A stretch of 64,000 nucleotides of DNA from Mycolicibacterium gadium (GTDB lineage Bacteria; Actinomycetota; Actinomycetes; Mycobacteriales; Mycobacteriaceae). Position numbers and translations under genes: made by a program. The notes beneath the pieces were generated by a model, which saw only the letters and a list, made by a program, of their open reading frames with translations, had not been told where the DNA came from and searched no databases. Below, piece by piece: positions 1 to 10,915 of the stretch (its first letter is position 1; every line of letters starts with the position of its first letter). Location of the stretch: NCBI RefSeq assembly GCF_010728925.1, contig NZ_AP022608.1, positions 1,550,001-1,614,000 on the forward strand, in the 5' to 3' direction.

Positions 1-532
1 CGTGCTGTCGGGCGACGGGGTCGGCAGGCGATCCCGCCCACAGATGCCACAGCCCCAGGACGGGCAGCACGATCATCGCCGTGCCGAGCATCAGGCGCGG
101 CCGGGAGTCGGGGTTGGGCTCGGTGCGCATCAGCACGACGGCGGCGGCGGCCAGTGCGATCGGCACCAATGCGACCGAGGAGCCGATCAGCACCCGCAGG
201 AAGGTGTCGATCCACGCGCCGACGGGCCGGGCCGCGTCGAACCATGAGCTCGCAGCGATCACCACGGCGATGCCGAGCAGGGCCAGCGCGATGCCGTCGC
301 GGCGGTGACCCGGCTCGAGCTCGCGGGCCCGGCCGACGGACCGCGCCGTCGACCCGGCTCCCTTGGCCAGCATCAGCCACCCCGCCCGCACCCCACGGCC
401 CACGGTGGCGCCGGCCGCCGACACCGGTGACGGACCCCGCCGCGGCGTCGGCTTGCGCTTCTGGGCGGTCCGCGCGCCGGACTTTGACCTGCTAGAGCGG
501 CTGCCGGAACGCGCGGCGGTCTTACTAGGCAT
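1..532 (-). CDS. ftsK: DNA translocase FtsK, N-terminal part (cut by window start)
   Basis: Leftward gene starting with ATG at 532 and open to the window edge (177 codons visible). FtsK is the septal DNA pump that clears and helps resolve chromosomes at division. Only the N-terminal anchor is here: a very basic Ser/Arg/Lys-rich first 75 residues (begins MPSKTAARSG), then hydrophobic membrane segments at about residues 80-95, 110-135 and 150-165. The motor and gamma domains lie outside the window. Identity rests on this anchor pattern and on position next to the Rv2749-Rv2752-like genes, the order found in M. tuberculosis. Fairly sure. Confidence 0.8.
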   Translation of the reverse strand, partial: MPSKTAARSGSRSSRSKSGARTAQKRKPTPRRGPSPVSAAGATVGRGVRAGWLMLAKGAGSTARSVGRARELEPGHRRDGIALALLGIAVVIAASSWFDAARPVGAWIDTFLRVLIGSSVALVPIALAAAAVVLMRTEPNPDSRPRLMLGTAMIVLPVLGLWHLWAGSPADPVARQH

Positions 533-591
533 GCTGTAAGACTAGTCGCAATGGCCCCACAATCACCATCAGCCACACGGGTCACAGAAAG

Positions 592-613
592 GTATCAATC
601 CCTGAGCTGATAC
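592..613. promoter_or_regulatory. Inverted repeat GTATCA-N10-TGATAC upstream of the DUF2834 gene
   Basis: Perfect 6-bp arms (592-597 and 608-613) separated by 10 bp. It sits just upstream of a candidate -10 hexamer TAGCGT (618-623), which is followed by the ATG at 630, so it would cover the -35 region. It may be an operator or chance; six-base arms are short. Confidence 0.3.
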
Positions 614-629
614 GTCGTAGCGTGCCGGG

Positions 630-1079
630 ATGACCGAAAAGACGCAGCTAGCGGGACTTCCGACTGCGAGCAAGGTGCTTTGCGCCGTATACGCGCTGAC
701 TTCCCTCGTGGCCCTCGTCGCGACCTGGAGCCAGAATCTGGCCTATTGGGACGCCCCGAACTTCATAGCGGCGTTCGCCAACGACACCAAGGTGACCCCG
801 GCCGCCCGGTCACTGACGGTCGATCTGTTTCTGCTCGCCTTCCCCGCGGTGATCCTGATGGTGGCGGAAGCGCGAAAACACCGCGTCAGGTACGTCTGGG
901 CCTACGTCCTGGCCGGCGCCGTCACGGCGATCAGCGTCACCTTCCCGCTGTTTCTGATCGCTCGCGAGTTGCGAATCGCGCAGACCGACCCCACCGTGTT
1001 GCGACGCGGCGACACGATTCCACTGGCAATCCTCGGAATCGCCACCGCGGCGATCGTGATCTGGGTCGATGTGGGCTGA
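630..1079 (+). CDS. DUF2834 family small integral membrane protein
   Basis: 149 residues with four hydrophobic segments (about 14-32, 63-80, 88-110, 128-147), matching the length and the conserved stretches of DUF2834 proteins (WSQNLAYWDAPNFIAAF and AVILMVAEARKHRV). Function is unknown in the family. The ATG at 630 lies 6 nt after a TAGCGT hexamer with no Shine-Dalgarno sequence, so the mRNA may be leaderless. It stands alone between divergent ftsK and the ABM-SDR-methyltransferase operon. Family assignment is firm; a role cannot be given. Confidence 0.8.
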   Translation: MTEKTQLAGLPTASKVLCAVYALTSLVALVATWSQNLAYWDAPNFIAAFANDTKVTPAARSLTVDLFLLAFPAVILMVAEARKHRVRYVWAYVLAGAVTAISVTFPLFLIARELRIAQTDPTVLRRGDTIPLAILGIATAAIVIWVDVG

Positions 1080-1163
1080 GCACCGGGTAGGCGCGATTTA
1101 GTTAGGTTCGCTGAGTAGGGTGATCACCGTTCCGGCCAGCACTCACCGAGGAGTTCACCGCCC

Positions 1164-1478
1164 ATGCCCGTCGTCGTCGTCGCAACCATGAAAGCAAAAC
1201 CCGAGTCGGTGGACACCGTCCGGGACGCATGCAAGCAGGCCATCGAGGCGGTGCATTCCGAACCCGGCTGTGACCTCTACGCACTGCACGAGGCCGACGG
1301 CACCTTCGTCTTCGTGGAGCAGTGGGCCGACGCCGATGCCTTGACGGCCCACAGCCAGGCGCCGGCCGTCGCAACACTGTTCGGCACCGTCGGCGAGCTC
1401 CTCGACGGCGCACCCGACATCAAGATGTTGCAGCCGGTCGTCGGGGGCGATCCCTCGAAGGGTGCACTGCGTCCGTAA
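1164..1478 (+). CDS. Antibiotic biosynthesis monooxygenase (ABM) domain protein, Rv2749-like
   Basis: 104 residues, the size of a single ABM ferredoxin-like domain and of Rv2749. It opens with a beta strand ([13 protein letters not shown]), then shows the family pattern of a helix with [12 protein letters not shown] and a strand FVFVEQWAD followed by a helix ending in AHSQAPAV. Members are cofactor-free quinol monooxygenases or small stress proteins such as YgiN. A purine-rich GAGGAG lies 10 nt before the ATG. Its TAA overlaps the ATG of the following SDR gene (TAATG), so the two are translationally coupled. The substrate is unknown. Confidence 0.8.
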   Translation: MPVVVVATMKAKPESVDTVRDACKQAIEAVHSEPGCDLYALHEADGTFVFVEQWADADALTAHSQAPAVATLFGTVGELLDGAPDIKMLQPVVGGDPSKGALRP

Positions 1479-2281
1479 TGCGTGCCCTCGACGGCAAGGT
1501 CGCGTTCATCACCGGTGCCGCCCGAGGTCAGGGCCGCGCCGAGGCGGTCAGGCTGGCCGCCGACGGCGCAAGCATCATCGCCGTCGACATCTGCGACCAG
1601 ATCGCATCGGTGCCCTATCCCCTGTCGACGCCAGACGATCTCGCGCTGACGGTGAAGCTCGTCGAGGACACCGGCGCGCGAATCGTGGCGCAGCAGGCCG
1701 ATGTTCGCGATCGCGCGGCGCTGAATGCCGCCCTTCAGGCCGGGCTCGACGAGTTCGGCCGCCTCGACATCGTCATCGCCAATGCGGGTATCGCGCCGAT
1801 GGAAACCGGTGACGCCGGCTGGCGCGACGTCGTCGATGTCAATCTGACGGGCACGTACCACACCGCCGAAGTCGCGATCCCCACGCTGATCGAGCAGGGC
1901 GACGGCGGCTCGATCGTGCTCATCAGCTCCGTCGCGGGCCTTGTCGGCATGGTCAGCGGGGACCCTGGTGCCATGGGCTACACAGCGGCAAAGCACGGCA
2001 TCGTCGGACTGATGCGTCAGTACGCGAATATCCTTGCCGAACATAGCATTCGCGTGAATTCGGTACACCCCACCGGAGTGAACACGCCGATGATCGACAA
2101 CGACTTCGTCAAGGCCTGGCTTCAGCGCATGGGCGTCCGGGCCGGGGGCAACGCACTGCCGGTGCCCGCGGTCGAGCCAGAGGACATCGCCAACGCGGTG
2201 GCGTGGCTGGTTTCCGATGCCGCGCGCTATGTGACCGGTGTGACGCTGCCCGTGGACGCGGGCGCGATCGTCAAGCGCTAA
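1478..2281 (+). CDS. Mycofactocin-type SDR oxidoreductase (Rv2750-like)
   Basis: 267 residues, short-chain dehydrogenase fold. NAD-binding GAARGQG is at residues 13-19, NAG at 102-104, a serine pair at 150-151, and the catalytic pair is Tyr168/Lys172 (YTAAK). After the second beta strand there is an extra segment (about residues 39-55, [16 protein letters not shown]), the hallmark of the mycofactocin-dependent SDR family, in which NAD stays bound and the peptide-derived cofactor mycofactocin accepts the electrons. The start overlaps the stop of the ABM gene, and its own stop overlaps the start of the methyltransferase gene (both TAATG). Substrate unknown; probably an alcohol. Confidence 0.85.
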   Translation: MRALDGKVAFITGAARGQGRAEAVRLAADGASIIAVDICDQIASVPYPLSTPDDLALTVKLVEDTGARIVAQQADVRDRAALNAALQAGLDEFGRLDIVIANAGIAPMETGDAGWRDVVDVNLTGTYHTAEVAIPTLIEQGDGGSIVLISSVAGLVGMVSGDPGAMGYTAAKHGIVGLMRQYANILAEHSIRVNSVHPTGVNTPMIDNDFVKAWLQRMGVRAGGNALPVPAVEPEDIANAVAWLVSDAARYVTGVTLPVDAGAIVKR

Positions 2282-3153
2282 TGGCAAATCCACCAGCCGC
2301 ACAAACGGCTTTCGGGCCCATGGTGCTGGCCGCTGTCGAACATAACGAGGCGCCCGAACGCCGGCTCGTCGACGACGACTTGGCTCGCGCGTTCCTGCCC
2401 GCCGGCCTGCGCGGTCTCGTGAGTGCGACGCGGCTGGCTCCGCTGCGGCGGCTGATGATCGGCGCCACGGAACGAGCAGGCCAGGGGTTGTGGGCCAATC
2501 TGGCGTGTCGCAAGCGATTCATCGACGAGACGCTCGACGACGCGCTGCCCGATATCGATGCGGTGGTAATCCTGGGCGCCGGTATGGACACCATGCCGTA
2601 TCGCCTCGCCCGGCGGTCCGATGTGCCGGTGTACGAAGTCGACCTGCCGGTGAACATCGAACGCAAGAAGGCGGCCGTCCGCCGAGTGTTGGGTGAGGCG
2701 CCTCCCTCGGTTCGGTTGGTGCCAGTGGATTTCGAGCGCGACGATCTGGCCGACGAACTGACCAGGGCGGGCCACCGCAGGGGCGATCGGGCGTTCTTCG
2801 TGTGGGAGGGCGTGACGCAGTATCTGACCGCAGATGCGGTGCACGCCACGTTCGAGTACCTGCGCAGCGCCGCGCCGTCGAGCCGGCTGGTGTTCACCTA
2901 CGTGCGACGGGACTTCATCGACGGCACGAACCTGTACGGCGCGCGGTCGGCGTTTCGCCGGTTCCGTGAGAAGCAGCAGCTGTGGAAGTTCGGGTTGGAT
3001 ACAGACGCCGTCGCGGCGTTCGTCGCGCAGTACGGATGGCGGCTGATCGAGCAGGCGGGGCCGGACCACTTTCTGCACCGCTACGTCGAACCGTCTGGCC
3101 GCAAGCTCACGGCGTCGCAACTGGAGTGGACGGCGTACGCCGAGAAGACCTGA
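2281..3153 (+). CDS. Class I SAM-dependent methyltransferase, TIGR00027/PPM1-LCMT family (Rv2751-like)
   Basis: 290 residues starting at the ATG that overlaps the SDR stop; the longer upstream frame (from 2203) would run through the SDR gene and is rejected. The SAM-binding loop VVILGAGMDTMPYRL (about residues 96-110) and the acidic strand end YEVDLP are typical of the mycobacterial leucine carboxyl methyltransferase-like paralogues, as is VWEGVTQYL (about 175-183). It would methylate a carboxyl or hydroxyl group, possibly on the product of the two upstream enzymes; that link is inference from the coupling. It ends 5 bp before the convergent rnj gene. Confidence 0.85.
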   Translation: MANPPAAQTAFGPMVLAAVEHNEAPERRLVDDDLARAFLPAGLRGLVSATRLAPLRRLMIGATERAGQGLWANLACRKRFIDETLDDALPDIDAVVILGAGMDTMPYRLARRSDVPVYEVDLPVNIERKKAAVRRVLGEAPPSVRLVPVDFERDDLADELTRAGHRRGDRAFFVWEGVTQYLTADAVHATFEYLRSAAPSSRLVFTYVRRDFIDGTNLYGARSAFRRFREKQQLWKFGLDTDAVAAFVAQYGWRLIEQAGPDHFLHRYVEPSGRKLTASQLEWTAYAEKT

Positions 3154-3158
3154 GCCCC

Positions 3159-4837
3159 CTAGATTTCGATGACCGTCGGCACGATCATCGGCTGGCGGCG
3201 GTAGCTCTCACCGACCCACTTGCCGACCGCCCGGCGTACCGCCTGGGCTATGCGGTTGATATCGGTCACCCGTTCGGCGGCAAGGGCTTCCAGCGCTTCC
3301 TCGACCTTGCGGGTGGCGGGTTCCAGCGACTTGGGGTCCTCCGAGAAGCCACGCGAGTGAAGTTGCGGAGCCGTCGCCAACTTACCGGTGCCGCTGCGCA
3401 GCACGACGGTGATACCGATGAAACCCGAAGACAGCGTGAGCCGTTCGCCGATCACCGTCTCGCCGACGTCCCCGAGGACGAGTCCGTCGACGAACATCTT
3501 GCCCGTCGACACCGCGCCGGAGACCGATGCCCGGCCCGCCACCAGATCGACGCTCACACCGTTCTCGGCAAGCACGATGTTCTCCTCGGGCACCCCGGTG
3601 CGGGTCGCCAGCGCCGCGTTCGCCCGGAGCATCCGCCAGGTTCCGTGCACCGGCATCACGTTGCGCGGCCGCACGCCGTTGTAGAGGAAGAGCAGTTCCC
3701 CGGCGTAGGCGTGGCCGGTGACATGCACTCGCACATGGGCATTCGTCACCACGCGAGCGCCGATCTTGGCCAGGGCATCCAGGACGCCGAAGATCGCTTC
3801 CTCGTTGCCGGGTATCTGCGATGACGACATGATGATGAGATCCCCGGCCGTCAGCGTGATGCTGCGGTGCTCGCCGCGCGACATCCGCGACAGCGCGGCC
3901 ATCGTTTCGCCCTGCGTCCCCGTGGTCACGAGCACCACGCGCTCAGGAGGCATCATCTCGGCGGCGCCGATGTCGATGATGTCGTCATCGTTGGCGAGCG
4001 TGAGGTAGCCCAGCTCCTTGGCGATTCCCATGTTGCGGACCATCGACCGGCCCACGAACGACACCTTGCGGCCCAACGCGACCGCCGCATCGATGATCTG
4101 TTGCACGCGACCGACATTCGACGCGAAGCAGGCCACGATGACGCGCCCCTGTGCCCCACGCATCAGCCGGTGGATGTTCGGGCCGATCTCGCTCTCCGAG
4201 GGCCCCACTCCGGGGATCTCGGCGTTGGTGGAGTCGCACAGGAACAGGTCCACTCCGGAATCGCCGAGCCGTGACATGCCAGGTAGATCGGTCGGCTTCC
4301 CGTCGGGTGGTGACTGGTCGAGCTTGATGTCACCGGTGTGCAGCACGGTGCCCGCACCGGTGTGGATCGCGATGGCCAGACAGCCCGGGATGGAGTGGTT
4401 GACGGCGAAGTACTCGCATTCGAACACGCCGTGCCTCGAACTCTGACCCTCGTCCACCTCCTCGAATACCGGCTTGATGCGGTGCTCGCGGCATTTCTCG
4501 TTCACCAGCGCCAGCGTGAACTTCGAGCCGACCACCGGTATGTCGGGGCGCAGCTTGAGCAAGAACGGGATGGCCCCGATGTGGTCCTCGTGCGCATGGG
4601 TGAGCACCAGTGCTTCAACGTCGTCCAGGCGATCCTGGATCAGGCGAAGATCGGGCAGGATCAGATCGACCCCGGGCTCGTCGTGCGTCGGGAACAGGAC
4701 ACCGCAGTCGACGATCAGCAGCCGGCCCAGATGCTCGAAAACCGTCATGTTGCGGCCGATTTCGCTGATGCCGCCCAGCGCGGTGACCCGCAGTCCCCCC
4801 GGGGCCAGTGGCCCCGGCGGTGCGAGTTCTTCGTTCA

Positions 4838-4838
<1 letters not shown>
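3159..4838 (-). CDS. rnj: Ribonuclease J (metallo-beta-lactamase/beta-CASP)
   Basis: 559 residues, close to 558 for Rv2752c. RNase J is a dual endo- and 5'-3' exonuclease for rRNA and mRNA. The metal-binding signature THAHEDHIG is near residue 80, and the beta-CASP region follows with the late VHVTGHAY motif. I chose the GTG at 4838, which overlaps the dapA stop (TAGTG). The frame stays open about 100 codons further upstream inside dapA, but that Arg-rich stretch is not RNase J. Order thyX-dapA-rnj is as in M. tuberculosis, so all three are likely one transcript. Confidence 0.93.
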
Positions 4839-6518
<1,680 letters not shown>

Positions 6519-6648
6519 GGCTCACCCTAGCGCGAGCGCCTCGTCACGGTTGGGACTGACGTGCGCGTTTGGGGTGCGGATCGGTGGGGAATTATGCGGT
6601 CCTCGGTCGGCGTTTAACGCAGCACCGAACTTGGAGGGAGAGTGGCCA

Positions 6649-6948
6649 ATGCCCACTGATTACGACGCGCCCCGCACGCAGAACACGGACGAAGGCGACC
6701 AGTCTCTGGAGGAGATCGCCGCGCGCCGGCGCGACGAGGTCGACGTGGCGGTGCTCGATGTCGATGACGGTGATGCCGTCGACGCGATCGACCTGCCCGA
6801 CATCGATCTGTCGGGTGAAGAGCTCACTGTTCGGGTGATCCCGAAGCAGGCCAACGAATTCACCTGCTCCAGTTGCTTCCTGGTGCAGCACCGCAACAGG
6901 CTCGCGCTGCAGTCTGGCGACAGACTGGTGTGCGCGGACTGCGTCTGA
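6649..6948 (+). CDS. DUF4193 family acidic zinc-ribbon-like protein
   Basis: 99 residues. The start at 6649 has a strong ribosome-binding site (GGAGGGAG, 8 nt upstream); an earlier in-frame start at 6439 lacks one and would run through thyX. The N-terminal half is very acidic, and the C-terminal half has the family core VRVIPKQANEFTCSSCFLV and two Cys pairs (CSSC, CADC) that should bind one metal. It resembles the conserved mycobacterial DUF4193 protein (Rv2699c type), but its position here is different, so it may be a second copy. A small odd palindrome GCGTTTAACGC (6610-6620) lies upstream. Function unknown. Confidence 0.8.
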   Translation: MPTDYDAPRTQNTDEGDQSLEEIAARRRDEVDVAVLDVDDGDAVDAIDLPDIDLSGEELTVRVIPKQANEFTCSSCFLVQHRNRLALQSGDRLVCADCV

Positions 6949-6971
6949 CCTTCTGGCGCCGCCATCGGCGC

Positions 6972-6977
6972 TAGTGT
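6972..6977 (+). promoter_or_regulatory. Candidate -10 hexamer TAGTGT for a leaderless deaminase mRNA
   Basis: TAGTGT fits the mycobacterial TANNNT -10 pattern and ends 6 nt before the ATG at 6984, where no Shine-Dalgarno sequence is seen. This geometry is typical of leaderless transcripts. Prediction only. Confidence 0.35.
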
Positions 6978-6983
6978 GACGCC

Positions 6984-7571
6984 ATGGCAGGGCCGACCGT
7001 GGCATCGCGTCTTCTCGATGTGATCGAGCGCGACATCCTGCCGATGACCGAGCGCGGTGTCGCAGCGGGCAACAAAGTGTTCGGCGCCGCGTTGCTCCGT
7101 AAATCCGATATGTCGCTGGTGCTGTGCGGCACGAACAGCGAGACCGACAACCCGCTGCTGCACGGCGAGATCAGCACCCTTAACCAGTTCTACGAACTGC
7201 CCGACCGCCCGGCCACGCGCGACCTGGTGTTTTTATCCACCCATGAACCCTGCCCCCTGTGCCTGTCGGCCATCACATGGGCGGGGTTCGACAATTTCTA
7301 CTACTTCTTCACCTATCAGGATTCGCGCGACGCATTCGGCATCCCCCACGACCTGACGATCCTCCAAGAGGTCTTCGGTGTCGAGGACGGCAACTACCGG
7401 CACACCAACGCGTTCTGGACCGGCCGTTCGATCCGCGACCTCATCGAGGCCGAACCCGAACCGCTGCGCAGCCGACTGCTCGAGCAGGATCGGTGCATCC
7501 GTGATGTCTATGCCGGACTGTCGCAGCAGTATCAAGACTCCAAGGTCGACAACGACATTCCGTTCAACTGA
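6984..7571 (+). CDS. Cytidine/deoxycytidylate-deaminase-fold zinc deaminase
   Basis: 195 residues. The zinc site of the deaminase fold is complete: HGE at residues 60-62 (His ligand plus catalytic Glu) and PCPLC with Cys90 and Cys93. The C-terminal half carries extra helices (DLTILQEVFGV and a tail rich in Glu/Asp), so it is larger than a plain cytidine deaminase. It probably deaminates a nucleobase or a related amine; the substrate cannot be read. It ends in an 8-bp convergent overlap with the hydrolase gene at 7564. Confidence 0.75.
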   Translation: MAGPTVASRLLDVIERDILPMTERGVAAGNKVFGAALLRKSDMSLVLCGTNSETDNPLLHGEISTLNQFYELPDRPATRDLVFLSTHEPCPLCLSAITWAGFDNFYYFFTYQDSRDAFGIPHDLTILQEVFGVEDGNYRHTNAFWTGRSIRDLIEAEPEPLRSRLLEQDRCIRDVYAGLSQQYQDSKVDNDIPFN

Positions 7572-8313
7572 CGGATTCGGTGACACGCGCCTCGAGCCAT
7601 GCCATCACCGGCGGCGCGACCTGAGGTAGCGCCGAGTTCGCGACGATCCAGTGGGGCAGGTCCGGGTGGTGGTGCTGCTGAGCCGAATACCGGCGCGCGA
7701 TGCGACGTGAGATCCACGTGGCGACGTTTCGATCGGCCCCGCCGCTGACGCACAACACCGGGCAGTGCACAGCGCGCGGATCGACGCGAGTGTCGCGGCT
7801 GCCCAAGCTCATCGAGCGGAACACGTGCGCAGAATCGGGGACGAATCCGGCGATGACTTCCTGTTGCTCTGCAGCGGGCAGTCCCGACAGCGGGACCGCG
7901 CGAAATGTTTTCTCCGACGGTTTCACCGGCCGGCCCTTGATGAGGCTTCCCATTATCGGGAACAGGTGAGGCAACGAGCGCAGCTGAGGCCACAACACAC
8001 CCGGAGGCACCGGCGCCAGCAGCACCAACGCCCTGGGCTCGCGGGCCGCTGCCACATGCTGGGCGACCAGACCCCCGATGCTGTGCCCGATGACGATCGG
8101 CGTTTCGTCCAACTCGTCGTAGGCCGCGAGAGCGGCAGCGATGTAGTCGGACAACGTGACCCGCGACAGGACCGCCATGTCGACCGGATCGTGGCCGGGA
8201 TACGCGGGCGCGTGGACTCGGTAGCCGGCTGACTCGAGCAGGCTCACCCAGCCCGCCAACAGCTTCGGGGTGCTGAACATGCCGTGTAGGAGCAGAATCG
8301 GTGGGCTGGACAT
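7564..8313 (-). CDS. Alpha/beta hydrolase
   Basis: 249 residues of alpha/beta-hydrolase fold. The oxyanion region is LLLHGMF (residues 7-13), the nucleophile is Ser78 in GHSIGG, the acid is probably the Asp in SGGADRNV (about 190) and the histidine is that of DLPHWIV (about 217). There is no signal peptide, so it is cytosolic. It lies 54 bp downstream of ycaQ in the same direction and may be the last gene of the thyA-dfrA-ycaQ transcript. Substrate unknown, probably an ester. Confidence 0.8.
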   Translation of the reverse strand: MSSPPILLLHGMFSTPKLLAGWVSLLESAGYRVHAPAYPGHDPVDMAVLSRVTLSDYIAAALAAYDELDETPIVIGHSIGGLVAQHVAAAREPRALVLLAPVPPGVLWPQLRSLPHLFPIMGSLIKGRPVKPSEKTFRAVPLSGLPAAEQQEVIAGFVPDSAHVFRSMSLGSRDTRVDPRAVHCPVLCVSGGADRNVATWISRRIARRYSAQQHHHPDLPHWIVANSALPQVAPPVMAWLEARVTESVS

Positions 8314-8367
8314 GCCTTCATACTGGCGAGGATTCGGCGTCGAATCGATTACGCGCGAGGTAATGGT

Positions 8368-9582
8368 TCAGTGGGTGAGGGCTTGCTTCAGGGGCGTCAC
8401 CAGGTCCCCCCGCTTGCGCACCGTGACGTCGGTCAGCCCCAGCCACGCCGCCATGGTCTGCAATTCCGCGGCCAACGGCGCCGCCAGGCGTGCGGGCTGC
8501 TCCCGCTCTTCGGCGAATGCACCGACGACGTTGAGCGTCCCCTCCGCCCGATCGGCCTTCAGGTCGACGCGGCCGACAAGCCTGCCGTCGAGCAGAAACG
8601 GCCATACGTAGTACCCGAACTGGCGCTTGGGGGCGGGCGTGTAAATCTCGATGCGGTAATGGAACTGCCACAGCCGCTCCACGCGCGGCCGGAAGAAGAT
8701 CAACGGGTCGAACGGGCACAGCAGCGCCGTGCCACGGTCGCGCCGGGGCACGATCTGACCCGCACGCAGGTACGCCGGCGCCGCCCAACCGTCGACCTCG
8801 ACCTGCTCCAGTTCCCCGTCGGCGACGAGCTTGGCGAGCGCCGGTTTGGATAGTTTCGGCGACAGCCGGAAGTAGTCCCGGAGGTCGGCTTCCGTGCCGA
8901 TGCCGAGCGCTCCGGCGGCCCGCCGCATCAGTTCTCGCAGCGCTTCCTCGTCATCAACCTCCCTTGCCACGACCTCCGGCGGCAACACCCGCTCGGTGAG
9001 GTCGTAGTGGCGGGCGAACCCGATGCGGGTGGCGGTGGTCAGCACGCCAGCCGACCACAACGCCTCCGTCACCCACTTCGTGTCGCTGCGGTCCCACCAC
9101 GGGCCCTTGCGGCCGCGCTGGTCGGCGCCGAGGTGGGCTTCGATCTGACCGGCGGTCGACGGTCCGAGTTCGGCGATGGCGGCGACGATGTCGTCGGCCA
9201 GTCGAGCGTTCTTCTTGACGATCTCCCTGCCCCAGCGGCCATGCGTGTACTCGCGCATGCGCCAGCGCATCAGCGGCCAGTCGTCCACCGCCATCAGGGC
9301 GGCCTCGTGCGCCCAATATTCCACGAGCAGCCGTGGCGAGCGGGTGCTCTGGCCCCACGCCGCACGATCCAGCACGTCGCGGTCGTAGTGCCCGAGCCTG
9401 CTGAACACCGGGGCGTAGTGCGCGCGCACCGCCACCGACACCGAATCCAGTTGCAGCACTTGGATCCGTGAGATCAGCCGACGCAGGTGTGCGCGCGTCA
9501 CCGCCGCGCTCGGTCGCGGTTCGGCGAAGCCCTGGGCCGCGACGGCGATCCTGCGCGCCTGTGCCGAGGTCAGCGTGCTCAT
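8368..9582 (-). CDS. ycaQ: YcaQ/AlkX-type DNA glycosylase (winged-helix HTH_42 family)
   Basis: 404 residues, close to 410 in E. coli YcaQ. The frame can be extended upstream, but the ATG at 9582 overlaps the dfrA stop (ATGA) and begins the conserved part. The family consists of tandem winged helices that excise bulky alkylated bases or unhook interstrand crosslinks. The catalytic pattern Q-x-D is present as Gln44-Leu-Asp46 (VLQLDSVSV), the YcaQ/AlkX form rather than the Q-x-Q of AlkZ. Placement behind thyA and dfrA suggests co-expression of thymidylate supply and repair. The activity is inferred from family. Confidence 0.8.
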   Translation of the reverse strand: MSTLTSAQARRIAVAAQGFAEPRPSAAVTRAHLRRLISRIQVLQLDSVSVAVRAHYAPVFSRLGHYDRDVLDRAAWGQSTRSPRLLVEYWAHEAALMAVDDWPLMRWRMREYTHGRWGREIVKKNARLADDIVAAIAELGPSTAGQIEAHLGADQRGRKGPWWDRSDTKWVTEALWSAGVLTTATRIGFARHYDLTERVLPPEVVAREVDDEEALRELMRRAAGALGIGTEADLRDYFRLSPKLSKPALAKLVADGELEQVEVDGWAAPAYLRAGQIVPRRDRGTALLCPFDPLIFFRPRVERLWQFHYRIEIYTPAPKRQFGYYVWPFLLDGRLVGRVDLKADRAEGTLNVVGAFAEEREQPARLAAPLAAELQTMAAWLGLTDVTVRKRGDLVTPLKQALTH

Positions 9583-10064
9583 GGGCGAACGTAGCTGAAG
9601 AACCGATAGCGCAGACCCGAGGAACTGGTGAGCCACTCCCCTTCGGTGCCTATCCACTGTTCGTCCAGCGTGGGCGCCACCGCATCGCCGTCGTCGCGTG
9701 GCAGGTCGATCTCCACCTCGGTGACCTCGCACCGCGTCGCGAGCGGGAGCGCCAGCATGTAGATCTGTTCGCCGCCGATCACCCAGGTCATGTCGTCGGT
9801 CAGAGCGTCCTGAAGCAGGGGAACCACGAGCGCACCGTCGGCCATGTAGTCAGCTTGCCGGGTCAGTACGACATTTCTGCGGCCCGGCAGCGGCCGCACC
9901 TTCGCGGGCAGCGACTCCCAGGTCAGTCTTCCCATCACGACGGTGCGTCCCATCGTGAGCTCTTTGAAGCGGGCCTGGTCCTCGGGCAGCCGCCACGGAA
10001 TACCTCCCCGGCGACCGATGACACCAGAAGTCGACTGGGCCCAGATCAGCCCCACCGTCGTCAT
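9579..10064 (-). CDS. dfrA: Dihydrofolate reductase
   Basis: 161 residues, near-identical in layout to M. tuberculosis DfrA (Rv2763c): [14 protein letters not shown] at the N terminus, [15 protein letters not shown] with the catalytic acid, the NADPH-binding [10 protein letters not shown] and WVIGGEQIY. It regenerates tetrahydrofolate from the dihydrofolate made by ThyA, which is encoded immediately upstream with a 4-bp overlap. It is the target of trimethoprim-type antifolates. Confidence 0.95.
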   Translation of the reverse strand: MTTVGLIWAQSTSGVIGRRGGIPWRLPEDQARFKELTMGRTVVMGRLTWESLPAKVRPLPGRRNVVLTRQADYMADGALVVPLLQDALTDDMTWVIGGEQIYMLALPLATRCEVTEVEIDLPRDDGDAVAPTLDEQWIGTEGEWLTSSSGLRYRFFSYVRP

Positions 10065-10873
10065 ACAGCCACGGGCGCCTTGATCGCCGGGTGCGGATCG
10101 TAATTCTTGATCACGACGTCGTCGTAGGTGTAGTCGAAGATCGAATCACGCGGTGCAAGAACAAGTTCCGGATAAGGCCGCGCCTCGCGGCTCAGCTGTT
10201 CGGTGACCTGCTCCACGTGATTGTCGTAAATGTGGCAGTCACCGCCGGTCCAGATGAACTCCCCCACCTCGAGCCCGGCCTGGGCGGCCATCATGTGGGT
10301 GAGCAGCGCGTAGCTGGCGATGTTGAAGGGAACGCCGAGGAACAGGTCGGCGCTGCGCTGGTAGAGCTGACAGCTCAGCCGGCGGTCGGCCACGTAGAAC
10401 TGAAAGAACGCGTGACATGGAGGCAGGGCCATCTGCGGGATCTCGCCGACGTTCCAGGCCGACACGATGTTGCGGCGCGAATCCGGATCCGACTTGAGCA
10501 GCTCGAGCGCCGCGCTGATCTGGTCGATGTGGTCACCAGACGGGGTGGGCCACGACCGCCACTGCACCCCGTATACGGGCCCCAGATCGCCTGTCGGAGA
10601 GGCCCATTCGTCCCAGATCGTGACGCCGTGCTCCTGTAGCCAGCGCACGTTCGAGTCGCCGCGCAGGAACCACAACAACTCGTAGATGATCGATTTTGTG
10701 TGCACTTTCTTGGTGGTGAGCAGCGGGAAGCCCGCCGTCAGGTCGTAGCGCATCTGGTGGCCGAACAGGCTGCGGGTGCCGGTGCCGGTGCGGTCCGATT
10801 TCGCTGTCCCCCGCTCGAAAACCAGGCGAAGGAGGTCCTCATACGGCGTGCTTATAGACCCAGTGACCGGCAC
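10061..10873 (-). CDS. thyA: Thymidylate synthase (ThyA)
   Basis: 270 residues. The active-site cysteine is in [12 protein letters not shown], the phosphate-binding arginines in [13 protein letters not shown] and PDSRRNIV, and the family ending [13 protein letters not shown] is intact. It makes dTMP from dUMP with methylene-tetrahydrofolate and yields dihydrofolate, which the next gene product (DfrA) reduces. The N terminus could begin seven to eight residues later, since M. tuberculosis ThyA starts at the equivalent of TPYEDLL. It is divergent from the dienelactone hydrolase gene. Confidence 0.95.
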   Translation of the reverse strand: MPVTGSISTPYEDLLRLVFERGTAKSDRTGTGTRSLFGHQMRYDLTAGFPLLTTKKVHTKSIIYELLWFLRGDSNVRWLQEHGVTIWDEWASPTGDLGPVYGVQWRSWPTPSGDHIDQISAALELLKSDPDSRRNIVSAWNVGEIPQMALPPCHAFFQFYVADRRLSCQLYQRSADLFLGVPFNIASYALLTHMMAAQAGLEVGEFIWTGGDCHIYDNHVEQVTEQLSREARPYPELVLAPRDSIFDYTYDDVVIKNYDPHPAIKAPVAV

Positions 10874-10915
10874 TCGGTCAGCTTACGTCCAGAGGGCAGG
10901 AGTAGAACCGAAGGC

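Noticed and set aside
1095..1115. TTAGTTAGGTT-like stretch resembling half of an IdeR box upstream of the ABM gene
   Set aside because: Only about one half matches TTAGGTTAGGCTAACCTAA and there is no second arm.
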